Source: Piliocolobus tephrosceles
Taxonomy: Eukaryota; Chordata; Mammalia; Primates; Cercopithecidae
Length of the DNA: 64,000 nucleotides
Assembly: GCF_002776525.5 (NCBI RefSeq)
Contig: NC_045438.1
Location: 144,252,095-144,316,094 of the forward strand
Direction: 5' to 3'
How positions within the stretch are numbered: position 1 is the stretch's first letter; every line of letters starts with the position of its first letter. The notes under the pieces were generated by a model. That model was not told where the DNA came from and ran no database searches. It saw only the letters and a program-made list of their open reading frames with translations. Below, in pieces: positions 49,341-61,158 of this stretch. A program made the translations under genes and the position numbers.

Positions 49341-50393
49341 AGAAGATGGTGTTTGTCTCTGATTTGATGCTGCTTAACAGATGGAAAGGATAATATTCAG
49401 GGAGCAGAGTCAGCTTTTCAAGTTTGAGTCTGTAAGAAACATGATCAGTGATGAGCAGAGTGGGGAGAAAAGCAGAGACATGGCTCCCAGGTCAGCCCAG
49501 CAGCCCCTCTGCCTCATTATCCATTGGTTATAGTGTAGAGGTTGGCCTTAGCCAGGTGTCTTGTTACCATGGTTACCAGTTTTTCAGCTACTGAGGACCA
49601 CTGTTCTTCAATAAGAAGTTGTGTCTGTGCGCATGCATGTGCACGCAGGTATGTGTGTTTATGATGCTGATGAAAGATAGTTTCATCTACTGTCCATGTA
49701 ACCCTTGGCAACTTGCTTTACGTCTGTGGTTCAATTTCCCATTCTATACAGTGGAAATAATAATCACATCTGCCAACAGGTTGGGAAAATGAGAAACTGC
49801 ATGTGAAACGTGAAAGTGCTCTAAGAAGCACAATATGCTACCAAAAATGTTTGGCGTTATTTATTACATCCGTAACTGGCTACTGCCAACGTGTCATTCC
49901 AATGGAAGATAGAGTCATTTGTGGCTTAAGTGCACATGCTAATTTATGGAAATTATCCTTGTTTAATATCTTTTGTTTGTACATTCATATTCCTTTTGCA
50001 AGTATTAATAGATAGCAGTTTGGAAACAACAAAAAGCTATTGGATGGTCAATTTGTTGTGAAAAATGGATGCCAAGGAACTTGGAAGCAAAGAATAAACA
50101 TAACTGAGAGTGAGGATGATTAGTCCATGTGAATCAGACCCAACAGTCTTAATGGAATAAAAGTTCCCAGGGCTGGTGATAGCTCTGAGTTTGTGTGAGG
50201 GGTACCAGATTCCTCTGCAGTAGTTTTGCTACAGCACAGTGAGAGAGGGGTAAAGGGGATGGAGGAAGGATGCAACTTATTCCTTCTTTGCCTCTTGTAT
50301 TTCTTTTTTATCCTAAAGAATAGTTATGTAGAGGGAGTGCCCTTTTCCTTCTTTGCAGACTCTCACCATAGTATAGATTTTATCTGTGTGTGT

Positions 50394-50430
<37 letters not shown>

Positions 50431-51510
50431 GATGGGTGTAAAAACCCAGTGTTCCTTCTGGGGATGATTTGATTGATGTATACACTGGAAACATCTTTAA
50501 TAATTTAATGTCTGCTTCAAAGGAGATTACACCAAAAAGCACATTGCTTTTCATTTATTCATTACAGATCTGTCATAGCAGCATTTTTTTTTTTTTTTGC
50601 CCTGAATTGTAGTGTCATTGTAATAATAAATTTTGTTCCAGACTCAGGATATTTTAAAGGTTTCTAAGCCTTTTAACTAATGTTACCATCTTATTTAAAT
50701 TGATCAAATTGGTATTTCAGCACCATAATCTTGCATTTCTTAAAGTTGAGCTAACCAGATGTGGCTTCATTTGATGACTACTAAAATAGCTGTGCTGGGA
50801 AAGTCTAATAGGAATAATGGGATGAAAGCGTAATATTGCTTGTTAATACTGGTGGTAATAAAGACTACGAGACAGGGCCTGAATTTAGGGCCAGTTGTCT
50901 TCTTCCCTAAAAAGAAATTAGGGTATATACCAGCCCTTTGCATTAAAAGGAGAAAAAAAAATGTATATGTGTTTGGGAATTCTGGATAAAGAAAGAGGTA
51001 AGGCTGAGAAATATAAAACTAAAAAACAATATGTTATTATTTTGCAATTTTTAGGTATAAATTCAGATGTCATGAGAGGAAAATAGATATTTTCTTACTT
51101 AGATGTGACTGCCTTAACGTACTTCACCAAGCACTGGTAATATGTTCTCAGAGAGGCGAGGACCATATTCAGAATCCTAAGCAATTACAGTAAATTAAGA
51201 GTTTTTTGTTATTATTTTATTAAGAAACGCTACACAACTTCTCTTTAAAACTAAAAACAAAGTTGTTCTGAATAATAGCGCAAGTTTAGGCACAGTAAGA
51301 TCAAAACCATTTCTAGGAGAGTGATTTATCATTACCCATTTTTCAGAGGTAATTTAAAAAGAAATTTGTTCCTGTTGGCCGTTAGCACTGTAGTATTTCG
51401 GGAGTTTTGTTATGTACTGCTTCAGGTACTCTGCTAGACAATTCTAAGAATGTTTCCTTCCTAGATCACACCAAAAGTCAGTGATAGAAATGTCCAAAAT
51501 ATTTTGTTTT
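49341..51510. other. Intron stretch with MIR-like text and a (TG)n
   Basis: A probable MIR lies at 49700-49850 (GGCAACTTGCTTTACGTC, CAATTTCCCATTCTATACAG). The microsatellite is at 50391-50428 and a T15 run near 50586. No exon was seen. Confidence 0.45.
50391..50428. repeat. (TG)n microsatellite
   Basis: GTGTGTGTACG followed by about 15 uninterrupted TG units. Confidence 0.94.
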
Positions 51511-51524
51511 CAGGTCAGTAATTC

Positions 51525-51822
51525 CTTTTTTTTTTTTTTTTTGAGACAGAGTCTCGCTCTGTGGCCCAGGCTGGAGTGCAGTCGTGCAATCTCAGCTCAC
51601 TGCAACCTGCACCTCCTAGGTTCAAGCAATTCTGCCTCAGCCTCCCAAGTAGCTGGGATTACAGGCATGCACCACCAAGCCCAGCTAATTTTTTGTATTT
51701 TAGTATAGACGGGGTTTCATCATGTTGCCCCCAGGGTGGTCTTGAACTCCTGAGCTCAGGCAATCCTCCTGCCTCAGCTTCCAAAGTGCTAGGATTACAA
51801 GCATGAGCCACCGTGCCCAGCC
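51525..51822 (-). mobile_element. AluS-type SINE
   Basis: T18 plus GAGACAGAGTCTCGCTC, ending CCGTGCCCAGCCT. CAGGTCAGTAATTC at 51511 and 51824 is a perfect duplication. Confidence 0.94.
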
Positions 51823-52039
51823 TCAGGTCAGTAATTCTTTAAACAGTAAAAGTAATATTGCCTACTGCAGATCTCATATTTTCTGGCCATTGAAAGTACA
51901 CGTGAGTGTCCTTACAGTAGCGACTTGTTTGGTTATTAATTTGAGGAAAGATACTAGGACTTTGGGACAAGACTGCCTTTGGTTTACACCTATCTGGTCA
52001 CCTGCCCTGTGATGTGGGAAGTGTGATGCAATTTCTCAT

Positions 52040-52430
52040 TTTCTCTGTTTGTTTAACAGGTATAAGAAACATAACTCACAGGGCTATTGTGAGAGTTGCA
52101 TGAAATCCTGCGTGTGATGTTTGGCACAGAGCGGTGCTCAGCCTTTCCACTTCCATTTGCCCCTCCTTTCTCACCTGTCACTACTTGCAAACACTGTTGA
52201 CACAGTGTTGTAGAAGTCTCTATGGCCAAATAACCCACTGGGAAGCACTCCTTTCCTGACACATGCCCTTAACTGCTTCTTGCCTCATGCCACATTGTAA
52301 TGTGATTTGTTTACACATCTTTCCTGCCCACTGTGCTCTTCGCTCTTTGATCTCAGAGACAGTGGTATTTATCTCTGAATGCTGGGAATGCTCAGTACTG
52401 CTTAACACAGTTGGGTGCCCTTGGCTCAGT
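52040..52430 (+). mobile_element. MIR followed by L2-like 3' end
   Basis: ATAACTCACAGGGCTATTGT and GTTTGGCACAGAGCGGTGCT (52040-52140) fit the MIR 3' half. TTGATCTCAGAGACAGTGG (near 52350) and GCTCAGTACTGC fit an L2-like tail. Confidence 0.5.
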
Positions 52431-52792
52431 CACTGAAGTCATGAGGCCTGAGAGTCCATTATGTGTCTCTCGGAGTCCTACAACGACCATGTACGTCATC
52501 CTGCAGAGTCCCCCGAAGGAAACTTGTTTCTGGGCCAAAGGTCCACAGGGCTTTTCCTGGCTTCTTCTGACTTGTTCATGGGGAGCTATCCACTGTGTTT
52601 TCTCTGAGCTGGTTTATTATACTTTCTTCCCCCTTGGAAGTCCCCTCTCTGTCTTAGTGTCTTGGTAAAGGAAAACTCTAGACTTCCTGGTGTGGACTCC
52701 TTTCCTGAACTCCCTAGAAGTCCTTGCTCTTTAGTAATGCAGAATGTAATCTTTGGCTCAGTAAATTTCCTCTGCTCCATTTTATTTCTTTT

Positions 52793-53092
52793 CTTTTCTT
52801 TTCTTTTTTTTTTTGAGATGGAGTCTCGCTCTGTCACCCAGGCTGGAGTGCAGTGGTGTGATCTTGGCTCACTGCAAGCTCCGCCTCCCGGGTTCATGCC
52901 ATTCTCCTGCCTCAGCCTTCCGAGTAGCTGAGACTACAGGCACCCACCACCACGCCCGGCTAATTTTTTGTATTTTTAGTAGAGACGGGATTTCACCATG
53001 TTGGCCAGGATGGTCTTGATCTCCTGACCTTGTGATCCTCCCGCCTCGGCCTCCCAAAGTGCTGGGATTACAGGCGTGAGCCACCATGCCCA
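52793..53092 (-). mobile_element. AluY-type SINE
   Basis: GAGATGGAGTCTCGCTCTG to CCACCATGCCCA with a TTTTC-rich tail at the left. GCTCCATTTTATTTCTTTT at 52774 and 53093 is the target duplication. Confidence 0.94.
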
Positions 53093-53109
53093 GCTCCATT
53101 TTATTTCTT

Positions 53110-54895
53110 TTTGTGGTAATGTACTCATAATGCAGTATTTACCATCTTAACCAGTTTTAAGTGTACATACAGTTCAGTGGTATGAAACACATTCATAATG
53201 TTGTGTAGCCACCACCACCAACCAGCTCCAAGCCTCTTTTCGTCTTGCAAAACTGAAACTCCATACCCAGTAAACAAGAACTCCCCATTTCTCCCTCCCT
53301 CAACCTGGCAACCACCGTTCTACTCTCTGTCTGTTCTGACTGTTCTACGTCCCTCATGCAGGTAGAATCATACAGTATTTGTCTTTGTGTGTGACTGGCT
53401 TATTTCACTTAGCATAATATCTCTATTTCACTCACTTTGTATCCGAATTTTCCTTCTTTGTAAGGCTGAATAATACTCCATTGTATGGATATACTACATT
53501 TTGATTATCCACTCATCTTTTGATGAACCCTTGGGTTACTTCCACATTTTAAGCTATTGTGAATAATTCTCCTATAAACTTGGGTGTACAAATATCTCTT
53601 CAAGTCCCTGCTTTCAGTTCTTTTGGGTATTTACCTAGATGTGGAGCTTCTAGATCACATGGTAATTCTATTTTGAACTTTTTGAGGAACCATCATACTG
53701 TTTTTCAGGTGGCTGTAGCATTTTGCATCCCCACCAAAAATGCCCAGGAGTTCCAGTTTCTCCACATCCTTGTCAACACTTGTTTTCTTCCTTTTTTTTT
53801 TTTTTTTTTTTTTTTGTCATCATAATGGGTGTTAGGTAGTATCTTATTGCAGTTTTAATTTGTATTTCTCTAATTATTAGTAATTTTGAGGATCTTTTCA
53901 TGTGATTATTGGCCATTCGTATATCTTCTTTGCAGAAATGTCTATTCAAGTACTTTGCACATTTTTGAATGAGACTTTTTGTTGTTGAGTTTTAGGTGTT
54001 CTCTATATATTCTGGATATCAAGCCCTAATCAGATACATGATTTGCAAATATTTCTTCCCCTTCTGTGGGTTGCCTTTTTACTCTATCGGTATTGTCTTT
54101 TGATGTACAAAATTCTTAAATTTTTATGAAGTCCTATTTATGTATTTTTTTCTTTTGTTGCCTGTGTCTTTAGTGTCTTGTCTAAGAAATCACCACCAAA
54201 TCCAAGGCCATAAAGCTTTTGCCCTATGTTTTCCTCTAATAATTTTATAGTTTTTGGTTTTACATTTAGGTCTTTCATTCATTTGGAGTTATATTTTGTA
54301 TATATATTAAGTAAGGATGCAACTTCATTCTTTTGCATGTAGGTATCCAGTTTTCCCAGCATAATTTGTTGAAAGACTGTCCTTTCCCTACTGTGAATGC
54401 TCTTGGCACCTGTGTCTTTCTGGACTCTCTGTTCTATTCCATTGGTCTATAGGTCTGTCTTAATTCCAAGACCATTCTGGTTTTGCAGTAAGCTTTGAAA
54501 TAAAGAAGTGGGAATTCTCCAACTTTGTCCTTTTTCAAAATTGTTTTGGCCATTCAGGGTCCCTTGAGATTCCATATGAATTATAGGATGGGTTTTTCTA
54601 TTTCTGCCAAAAATGACATTGTGATTTTGACAGGGATGCATTGAATCTGTGAATCACTTCGGATAATATTGACCTCTTAACAATATTAAGTATTCTAATA
54701 CATTAACATGGGACATGTTTCCAGTTATTTGTGTCTTTTAAATTTTCTTTTGGCAATGTTTTCTATTTTTCATTGCAAAAGTCTTTCATCTCATTGGCTA
54801 ATTCCTAAGTATTTTATTCCTTTTGATGCTATTGTAAATGAAATTGTTTCTGTAATCTCCTTCCAGGCTGTTCATTGTTAGTGTATAGAAATGTA
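53110..54895 (-). mobile_element. 5'-truncated L1MB-like LINE
   Basis: Reverse-oriented old L1: CCATCTTAACCAGTTTTAAG and ACAGTATTTGTCTTTGTGTG in the 3'UTR (left), then ORF2 antisense such as TCTATTCCATTGGTCTATAGG and CCTAAGTATTTTATTCCTTTTG to the right. It is cut off near 54895, inside ORF2. A T22 run interrupts it near 53793-53815. ORF2 is destroyed. Confidence 0.88.
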
Positions 54896-56116
54896 AGTCA
54901 TTTTCATGTGTGATGTATTCTCCTCCATTCTGTTTTTATAATCACAATGCCTGTCTTTCCCTTGCCAAGCTCTCCTCTCCTTATCACTTCAAGTGTGTGT
55001 GTTTTAGTGCCTTGCTTAGCTTATTCTCTTTGGGGAGAGGGTGAGACAGATCTGGTGGGGAGATTGGAAATGTCATTCTCTTTGTTAGGGACTGGAGACT
55101 TTTCTCACTTTCAGTCATTTAGGTCACATACATTAAACACCAGAAACTTCTTACCAAGCATTGTGAGTTATGTTCATAAATCTTTTGCCTTTTAGCACCA
55201 GATGACTGATCCATCCCCCTCTGGACCTGAGTTTCTGTCCAGCATTCTGCCTTTGTGAGGGACCCACCCTGACTACCTGCTCAGGGACAGCTAGGACTCT
55301 CCACTATTTGACCTTAAGCATCCGAATAAAATTTGAACAGCCTAGGCTCGTGGTGTCTTTTAATCTGCATAATGACAAACACTGTTTTGTTTTGTTTTGT
55401 TTTTTTCCAATATCTAGGAACAACTAGGTTTTTCCTTCACTTTAAAAATACACATTTGGTATCATATAATTAAATCTGAGACTTTAGTTTTGACAAAAGA
55501 GAAGAATTATTATTAGTTCCAACTCTTCTTCAAAATAATGTGTGGAATTTTATTCTAAACTTATAGTCTACTCCCCTTCATTTCCTTCCTTCCTTCCAAA
55601 ATGGAAAGCATTATGTTAACTTTTGTAATGATGCAAAAGTTTGGTCAATTGTTTGGTCAGTTAGAAGAGATGGGCTTCTAGAGTTGGAAAGGGGCTAATT
55701 GGGTTCCAAACTCTCATTTTACAGGGAAGGAGAATTAAGTGACCTGTCCAGCGTCAGGTAGCTAGAAAGAGGCAATAATGAGATCTTAATGTCAAGTAAA
55801 TCTTTCTACCCTACTATTAAAAAAAAAAAAAAAATCCTGTTATCTTATTGATAGCATTGAAGAAATATAGTGGCTCCAGGAAAGAATGTCTTGTAACAAA
55901 TGGGAAGGGATTTTCATGTTTTTTAGGATCTGTGATGTGCCAGAAACTATGACACTTTATATGAACTTTTCTCGTTTAATCTCTGTGGAAGTTTTGTTAC
56001 ATTCCCATTTTACAAATAGGGAATCTGAAACTCACTAAAGTTAGGTAGCAGCCATGAAGAGCCTGGCCAGGACTTGAACCTGGGTTTTTCTCCAAAGTCT
56101 TGGCTCTGAAAGTTGG
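54896..56116. other. Intron stretch with two MIR-like copies
   Basis: Antisense MIR text at about 55690-55800 (CATTTTACAGGGAAGGAG) and 55925-56110 (CCCATTTTACAAATAGGG, GGACTTGAACCTGGG). The rest is unassigned. Confidence 0.5.
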
Positions 56117-56129
56117 CCTCCTGTTCCCT

Positions 56130-56432
56130 ACTGCTTTTTTTTTTTTTTTTTTTTTTTGAGATGTAGTGTCACTCTTTCACCAGGCTGGAGTGCAGTAGAG
56201 CAATCTCCACTCACTGCAAGCTCCACCTCCCAGGTTCAAGGGATTCTCCTGCCTCAGTCTCCCAAGTAGCTGGGACTACAGGTGCCCGCCACCACGCCCA
56301 GCTAATTTTTTGTATTTTTATTAGAGACGGGGTTTCACTGTATTAGCCAGGATGGTCTCGATTTCCTGACCTGATCCACCTGCCTCGGCCTCTCAAAGTG
56401 CTGGCATCACAGGCGTGAGCCATTGCACCCGG
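56130..56432 (-). mobile_element. AluS/Y-type SINE
   Basis: T23 plus GAGATGTAGTGTCACTC, ending GCACCCGG. CCTCCTGTTCCCT at 56117 and 56433 is a perfect duplication. Confidence 0.94.
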
Positions 56433-56510
56433 CCTCCTGTTCCCTCTTGAAGCAGATTTATGTGTATCAAAATAACAGTAGAACAGTAAAATGCTTGATT
56501 AAGGTTTATA

Positions 56511-56680
56511 AAATACCCACCACCATGCCTGGATAATTTGTTGCCTTTTTAGTAGAGACAGGGTTTCACCGTGTTAGCCAGGATGGTCTCGATTTCCTGA
56601 CCTCGTGATCAGCCCACCTTGGCCTTCCAAAGTGCTAGGATTACAGGCGTGAGCCACTGCGCCCGGCCCCCGGCCCCCAG
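56511..56680 (-). mobile_element. Partial Alu lacking tail and right arm end
   Basis: ACCCACCACCATGCCTGG to GCGCCCGGCC covers the left arm and part of the linker only. It ends in a C/G duplication (CCCGGCCCCCGGCCCCC). It lies 80 bp from the complete Alu at 56130 in the same orientation. Confidence 0.88.
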
Positions 56681-56949
56681 CATTTATTATTCTTATAGAG
56701 AGGATGTATAGTTTCTTGACCTTGGATCTTCAGGAAAATCAATTATTGTATTTAGAGATAAGCTGTAAGTTTCCTTAGGCATTATGGGGAAAGCTATCTA
56801 CATTCCACATCAGAAAACATGAATTCACAGCCTGGTGCCATTGCCCTCATCCTTAGCCCTGAGGATGATAATCTCTCCTCCTTTGGGCCAGGCACCTCAC
56901 TAGACACTGGCCAAGGACCTTGTGGTTTGGCTTTCTATCTTCCATGGGG

Positions 56950-57145
56950 GTTACGAGCACTGGTTTTGGAGTCACAGGCTTAGTTCAAACTCTGGCTCTT
57001 TCTATGGGATCTTGGGCTCTCCCTGTTTAGTTTTTCTCATCTGCAAAATGGGAATGATCCCAATCTCAAAGGATTGTTGTGAGGATTAAATGAAGGAATA
57101 CTTGTAACATGTGGCATGTGGTAGGTACTCAGTAATCCTAAGCGC
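56950..57145 (+). mobile_element. MIR SINE
   Basis: GAGCACTGGTTTTGGAGTCA, TCATCTGCAAAATGGGAATG, ATTGTTGTGAGGATTAAATG and GTGGTAGGTACTCAGTAA are the clearest MIR signature in the window. It ends about 140 bp before exon B. Confidence 0.9.
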
Positions 57146-57283
57146 ATTCTATACTGTAAAGTACTATGCGAATGTAAGAATGTTTTACTTGACTGTAATA
57201 TAAGTATTACATTACTGTGATGTTCAGTGGAAATTTTCTGTTATGCTTCTTACTTTTATCCATTATTCCTTTTGATCCATCAG

Positions 57284-57586
57284 AGGCCAGCAGAAATAGT
57301 AGACGAGGAAGAAGATGGAGAGAAGGCAAAAAAGGATGCAGAACAGAAAGAAGACTTTTCAGGAATGAATGGTGACCTTGAAGAGGAAGGAGGTAGGGAG
57401 GCTACAGATGCCTCTGAGCAAGTCAAGGAGATTCTGGATCACAGTGAGGAGCAGGCAGGCCCTGCTCGTATAAATGGAGGCACCGATGAGGAAAACGGTG
57501 AGGTGCTGGACCAGGTTAATAATGAGCTTCAACTGGCCCTAGACGAGGAAAGAAAGTCTCAAGGAGCTGGCAGTGGACAAGATGAG
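57284..57586 (+). CDS. Internal coding exon B, strongly acidic tail segment (101 codons)
   Basis: A 303-nt exon, phase 0 at both ends, between the acceptor ...GATCCATCAG and the donor GAG|GTATTT. It encodes 101 residues from RPAEIVDEEEDGEKAKKDAE to GAGSGQDE. By hand count it has 33 Asp/Glu against 10 Lys/Arg, a net charge of about -23. It is rich in E, D, G, Q, N and S and has no hydrophobic core, so it is probably intrinsically disordered. The short stretch around VLDQVNNELQLALDEERK has hydrophobic spacing that could form an amphipathic helix. The length is an exact multiple of three, so skipping would preserve the reading frame. The intron upstream is 26 kb and the one downstream 3.5 kb. 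The open frame continues to the left of the acceptor into AT-rich sequence with no start that looks credible. Similar acidic tails occur in many unrelated proteins, so composition alone does not give a function. Confidence 0.88.
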
Positions 57587-58974
57587 GTATTTCTATTGCT
57601 TTTGCTTACTTATGTGAATGCATGAATACATGTGTGTGTACATGTGTGCATTTAGAGAATTAACCAAGTGTTTAGGATTTGTATTGAAACCACTTATGGT
57701 TGAGTAGGAAAGATTCAATACCATTTAATCACTTTATTTACTAGTTATTTCAACCATTTAACAACTGCTGCCATTGACCTATCTGGCAGTCCATATGTCT
57801 GCCCTTCTGCCATTCATACATTTAGCCATTCATCTGTCCATCTGTCCACCTCCTGCCTCATTTTACAAGAAAATGTGCAGAGCCTTCTAAGAACATACAT
57901 AATCATAGAATGAAATATAAAAAAGTAAAAATAAGACCAGAGAAGGTAGAAAGTAGAAAAGAATATCAAGACCGGTGAGACCTAGACATGAAATAAAGAA
58001 TGCTGTCTCTATTATGAGCGACTTCTTTGATCTCTAGAAGTACTGAAGTCTACTTTGCTTATTCTACTTTAAATAGATTAATCTAATTAAGCATTCAACA
58101 CATCAGACACTTGGTAGTATACAGTTCTGTTTATTATACAGAGAGGATAAAGAAATATGTGGTGAAAATAAAGGAACAGAAAAAGAAATATGTGGTAAAA
58201 CCTCTCTCTTCCTAGCCTGTGCTTCCACGTCTGACCCTGGAGCTGGATACTCATCAGTCCCGGCATTCTTCCATGGGACAGTATGACCCCGTTGCTGCCA
58301 GGCTCAAGTTGAGTCTCATAGCATAAGAGGCAGGATGTTCTCCATGACATTCTCACCATCTGCTTATCCCATCCCTTCCTGTCTATCCATCAGATCAAGG
58401 TCCACCTCCCTCAAGGCTGTAGCTGCTGAAGTGGGCCTTGGTCTACTCATTCCTAATACCCACTATGATGAATGAGGTCTACTTGATTATTTATGCATCT
58501 GATTTATCTTGCTTAGGGAGAGCAAGTTTAGCAGTGGCAAAATGCAAAATGTTTTGGAGGCCAGGTTTCAATAACAGTACAAAGTTATCTGTAATCTACT
58601 ATATGGCATATTCAAAATGTTCTTAACATCTAAATGAAAATGCTCAGTATGTCTCTCATTTTATCTTTTCTCTAGGTGAGATAATCACAGTCCTATTCTA
58701 TAAGAAATTCCTCTCTATGTATATGGAGTTATACATAGTCCTCAGTGTCATTTATATGGCAACTGTAATAGTAGGTTTCATACAACTCTTTGTTGTAGTA
58801 GCTTTTGATGAAAGCTTACAAAATGAAATCAAAGTGTAATTCTCTGTGGGACTAGATAGTAAGATCCAAGCATGATTTTTTCCAGTGGTCTAGCTTAATT
58901 CAACATATGACATAAATAGATTTTACAGAAATGAATGGATTGCTGTCCTTCCATCTTCCATAAATATAACTTTA
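57587..58974. other. Last intron, left part
   Basis: Begins at the exon B donor. AT-rich, with an imperfect AAAGAAATATGTGGT duplication near 58150-58200. No exon or named repeat was seen. Confidence 0.45.
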
Positions 58975-59440
58975 AAAAATGATCCTGTAATTTGCAATGA
59001 CGTGGATAAACCTGGAGGATATTATGTTAAGTGAAATTAGTCAACCAAAGAAAGACAAATACCATATGATCTCACTTATATGTGTAATCTAAAAAAAGTT
59101 AAACTCATAGAAGTCAAAGATAGAATGGTGGTTGCCAGGGACTGAGTATGGGGTTGGAGAGATGTAGGCCCAATGATACAAAATTTCTGTTAGAAAGGAG
59201 GAGTAAGTTCAAGAGATCTATTGTACAACAAGGTGTCTAAAGTTAATAACAATGTATTGTATACTTGAAAATCACTAAGAGAGTAGATTTGAAGTGTTCT
59301 TACCACAAAAGAGGATAAGTACAAGAGGTAAAGTGTATGTTAACTCCATTAAGCCATTCCACAATGGATACATATTTCAAAACATTTCCTACACTATAAA
59401 CATGCAATTTTTATTTGCCAATTATGATCAATGAATAATT
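58975..59440 (+). mobile_element. Old L1 (L1M) 3' end
   Basis: GCAATGACGTGGATAAACCTG, ACCATATGATCTCACTTATA and GGTGGTTGCCAGGGACTG, then TATTGTATACTTGAAAATC, are the ORF2 end and 3'UTR of an L1M family copy in the + orientation. Confidence 0.88.
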
Positions 59441-59581
59441 TTTAAAGGGGAAAAATAGGCTTTTGATAGGAATTGGGCATCTGTCAAGATCAAGGTTGCA
59501 TAATTTGGCAATGGCCTGTGGTATGTAATGAGGGTCAATCTAAATTCTTGGGAATTCAAATAAGGAAGTGCATAGTTGGTA

Positions 59582-59876
59582 ATTTTTTTGAGACAAGGTC
59601 TCACCCTGTTACGCAGGCTGGAGTTCAATGGCATGATCACAGCTCACTGCAGCTTTGACCTCCCGGGCTCAAGTGATCCTCCCACTTCATCCTCCTGTGA
59701 TAGCTGGTACCACAGGTGCCACCATACCAGGCTATTTTTATTTTTTTTTTAAATATGGAGGAAGTCTCCCTCCGTATGTTGCACATGCTGGGTTTGAACT
59801 CCTGGGCTCAAGGGATCCTCTTGCCTTGACCTCTCAAAGTGATGAGATTACAAGCATGCACCACCACGCCCAGTCT
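59582..59876 (-). mobile_element. AluJ-type SINE
   Basis: TTTTTTTGAGACAAGGTCTC to ACCACGCCCAGTC, strongly diverged, with GGGCTCAAGTGATCC in both arms as in AluJ. Confidence 0.9.
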
Positions 59877-61053
59877 AATTAGGGATTAGTAACAGAGCAG
59901 TGACTCACAAAGAGATTTAATCTTATTTGACTCATCTCTTTCTTATAACAGTGATATATTTTATCTTGTTCTCCCTAACATATCAGTATAGGTATATTTT
60001 AAGCATACCAAAATATATGAAAAACCAAATTTATGTGAATTATAAGTTAAAAACTAATAATTAACTTTTACAGAAGGACTGTCTACTAATAAAATGACTA
60101 GAAATTCTGTTCACCGTGTAACATTTTGTTCCATGTAACAATTCTTGTACAAAGCGAGGTATGATTGTAGGAAAACAGCAGGAAATACAGAGAATTTAGA
60201 AGAAACAATTGACATTTATTGAGATTGAACTTGTACTATATTCAAGATACCATTTGAGACATTTCACAAAGGAACAATGTGACATCAGACACAGCACCAG
60301 TAATACATATATATTATTTCTTTTTCAAAAAATCAATCATGGCCTGTGTGGTTTGGGGAACCTGGAACTACTCTGTCCCCCAGACTGGGTGCCCTTGTTG
60401 GGGCTGTGGAGCCTCTGGGATTTCACAGAGCGGAATTTGCAATCCAACTAGTTTTAATCTTGCCTACTTAGTTTTCAGTGTAGTCGGGGAAAGAACAGTT
60501 GTACATGAGACAATATTATTATGAACAGGAGAAACCCAAGTGGCAGGAGCAGTAGTTGCTGTTGGAGAAATGCTACCTCCACATTTTGATTTTCTGTCTT
60601 GTTCTTATCTACTTGATACTTGATGGTACTTGGTACCATATTCACAATGAATTTGTGAATTCTAGGAGGAAACTAAAATTAGGAGAATGCCTCTGAATTC
60701 TTTCTTGCTTTATCTCTGAAAATGCTAAACTGAAAAGCATAAATATATTAAAGAAAAGCTCAAAGAGAAATAAAGAAAAATGAGAAAAATAAAGCCTGCA
60801 GCATACAAAATGAGTCAGTGCCTTTAAAGCACTAGTAGATTATGGACCCCAAAAGGACTTCTGTACAACTGTTGAGAAAACAGTATGTCCACTGGGTAAT
60901 GATAGACAAAAAAACAAAGGGAACCCAAGGAACTCTTTTCAGTTAAATAGTTACATAATTAAATAGACTCTTGAGTAATTTTTTCTTTATAAATGTCATT
61001 ACCTTTGTGAACCAAACACCTGAATACCTTTGTTTTGATCTATTTTCTTCTAG
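59877..61053. other. Last intron, right part
   Basis: AT-rich sequence leading to the acceptor at 61041-61053. No exon or named repeat was seen. Confidence 0.45.
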
Positions 61054-61158
61054 GCTGATTTAGACCCTCAAAGACCACCAAGGCCAGAAGTAAAAATTAC
61101 TAGTCCAGAAGAAAATGAAAACAACAAACAAAACCAGGACTATGCTGCCGTGGCATAG
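61054..61158 (+). CDS. Terminal coding exon C with stop codon
   Basis: The acceptor is a good pyrimidine-rich TATTTTCTTCTAG followed by GCT. The exon opens in phase 0 and runs 34 codons from ADLDPQRPPRPEVKITSPEE to the C-terminus NQDYAAVA, then TAG. It joins exon B without a frame change. It carries a proline/arginine patch (PQRPPRPE), a TSPEE stretch that looks like a possible proline-directed or casein-kinase-type phosphosite, and a polar Asn/Gln/Lys run before the small hydrophobic end. No downstream donor is needed because an ordinary AT-rich 3'UTR with poly(A) signals follows. The gene remains unnamed. An alternative, that this is a processed-gene remnant, is unlikely because the three exons are separated by introns with intact splice sites. 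Confidence 0.85.
   Translation, partial: ADLDPQRPPRPEVKITSPEENENNKQNQDYAAVA

Noticed and set aside
57227..57283. Extending exon B upstream to an ATG at 57227.
   Set aside because: The added residues are hydrophobic and come from the T-rich splice tract. The charge bias starts sharply at the CAG acceptor at 57281-57283.
61054..61158. The possibility that the acidic exons are a processed pseudogene.
   Set aside because: They are separated by introns of 26 kb and 3.5 kb with intact GT/AG borders and compatible phases, which a retrocopy would lack.
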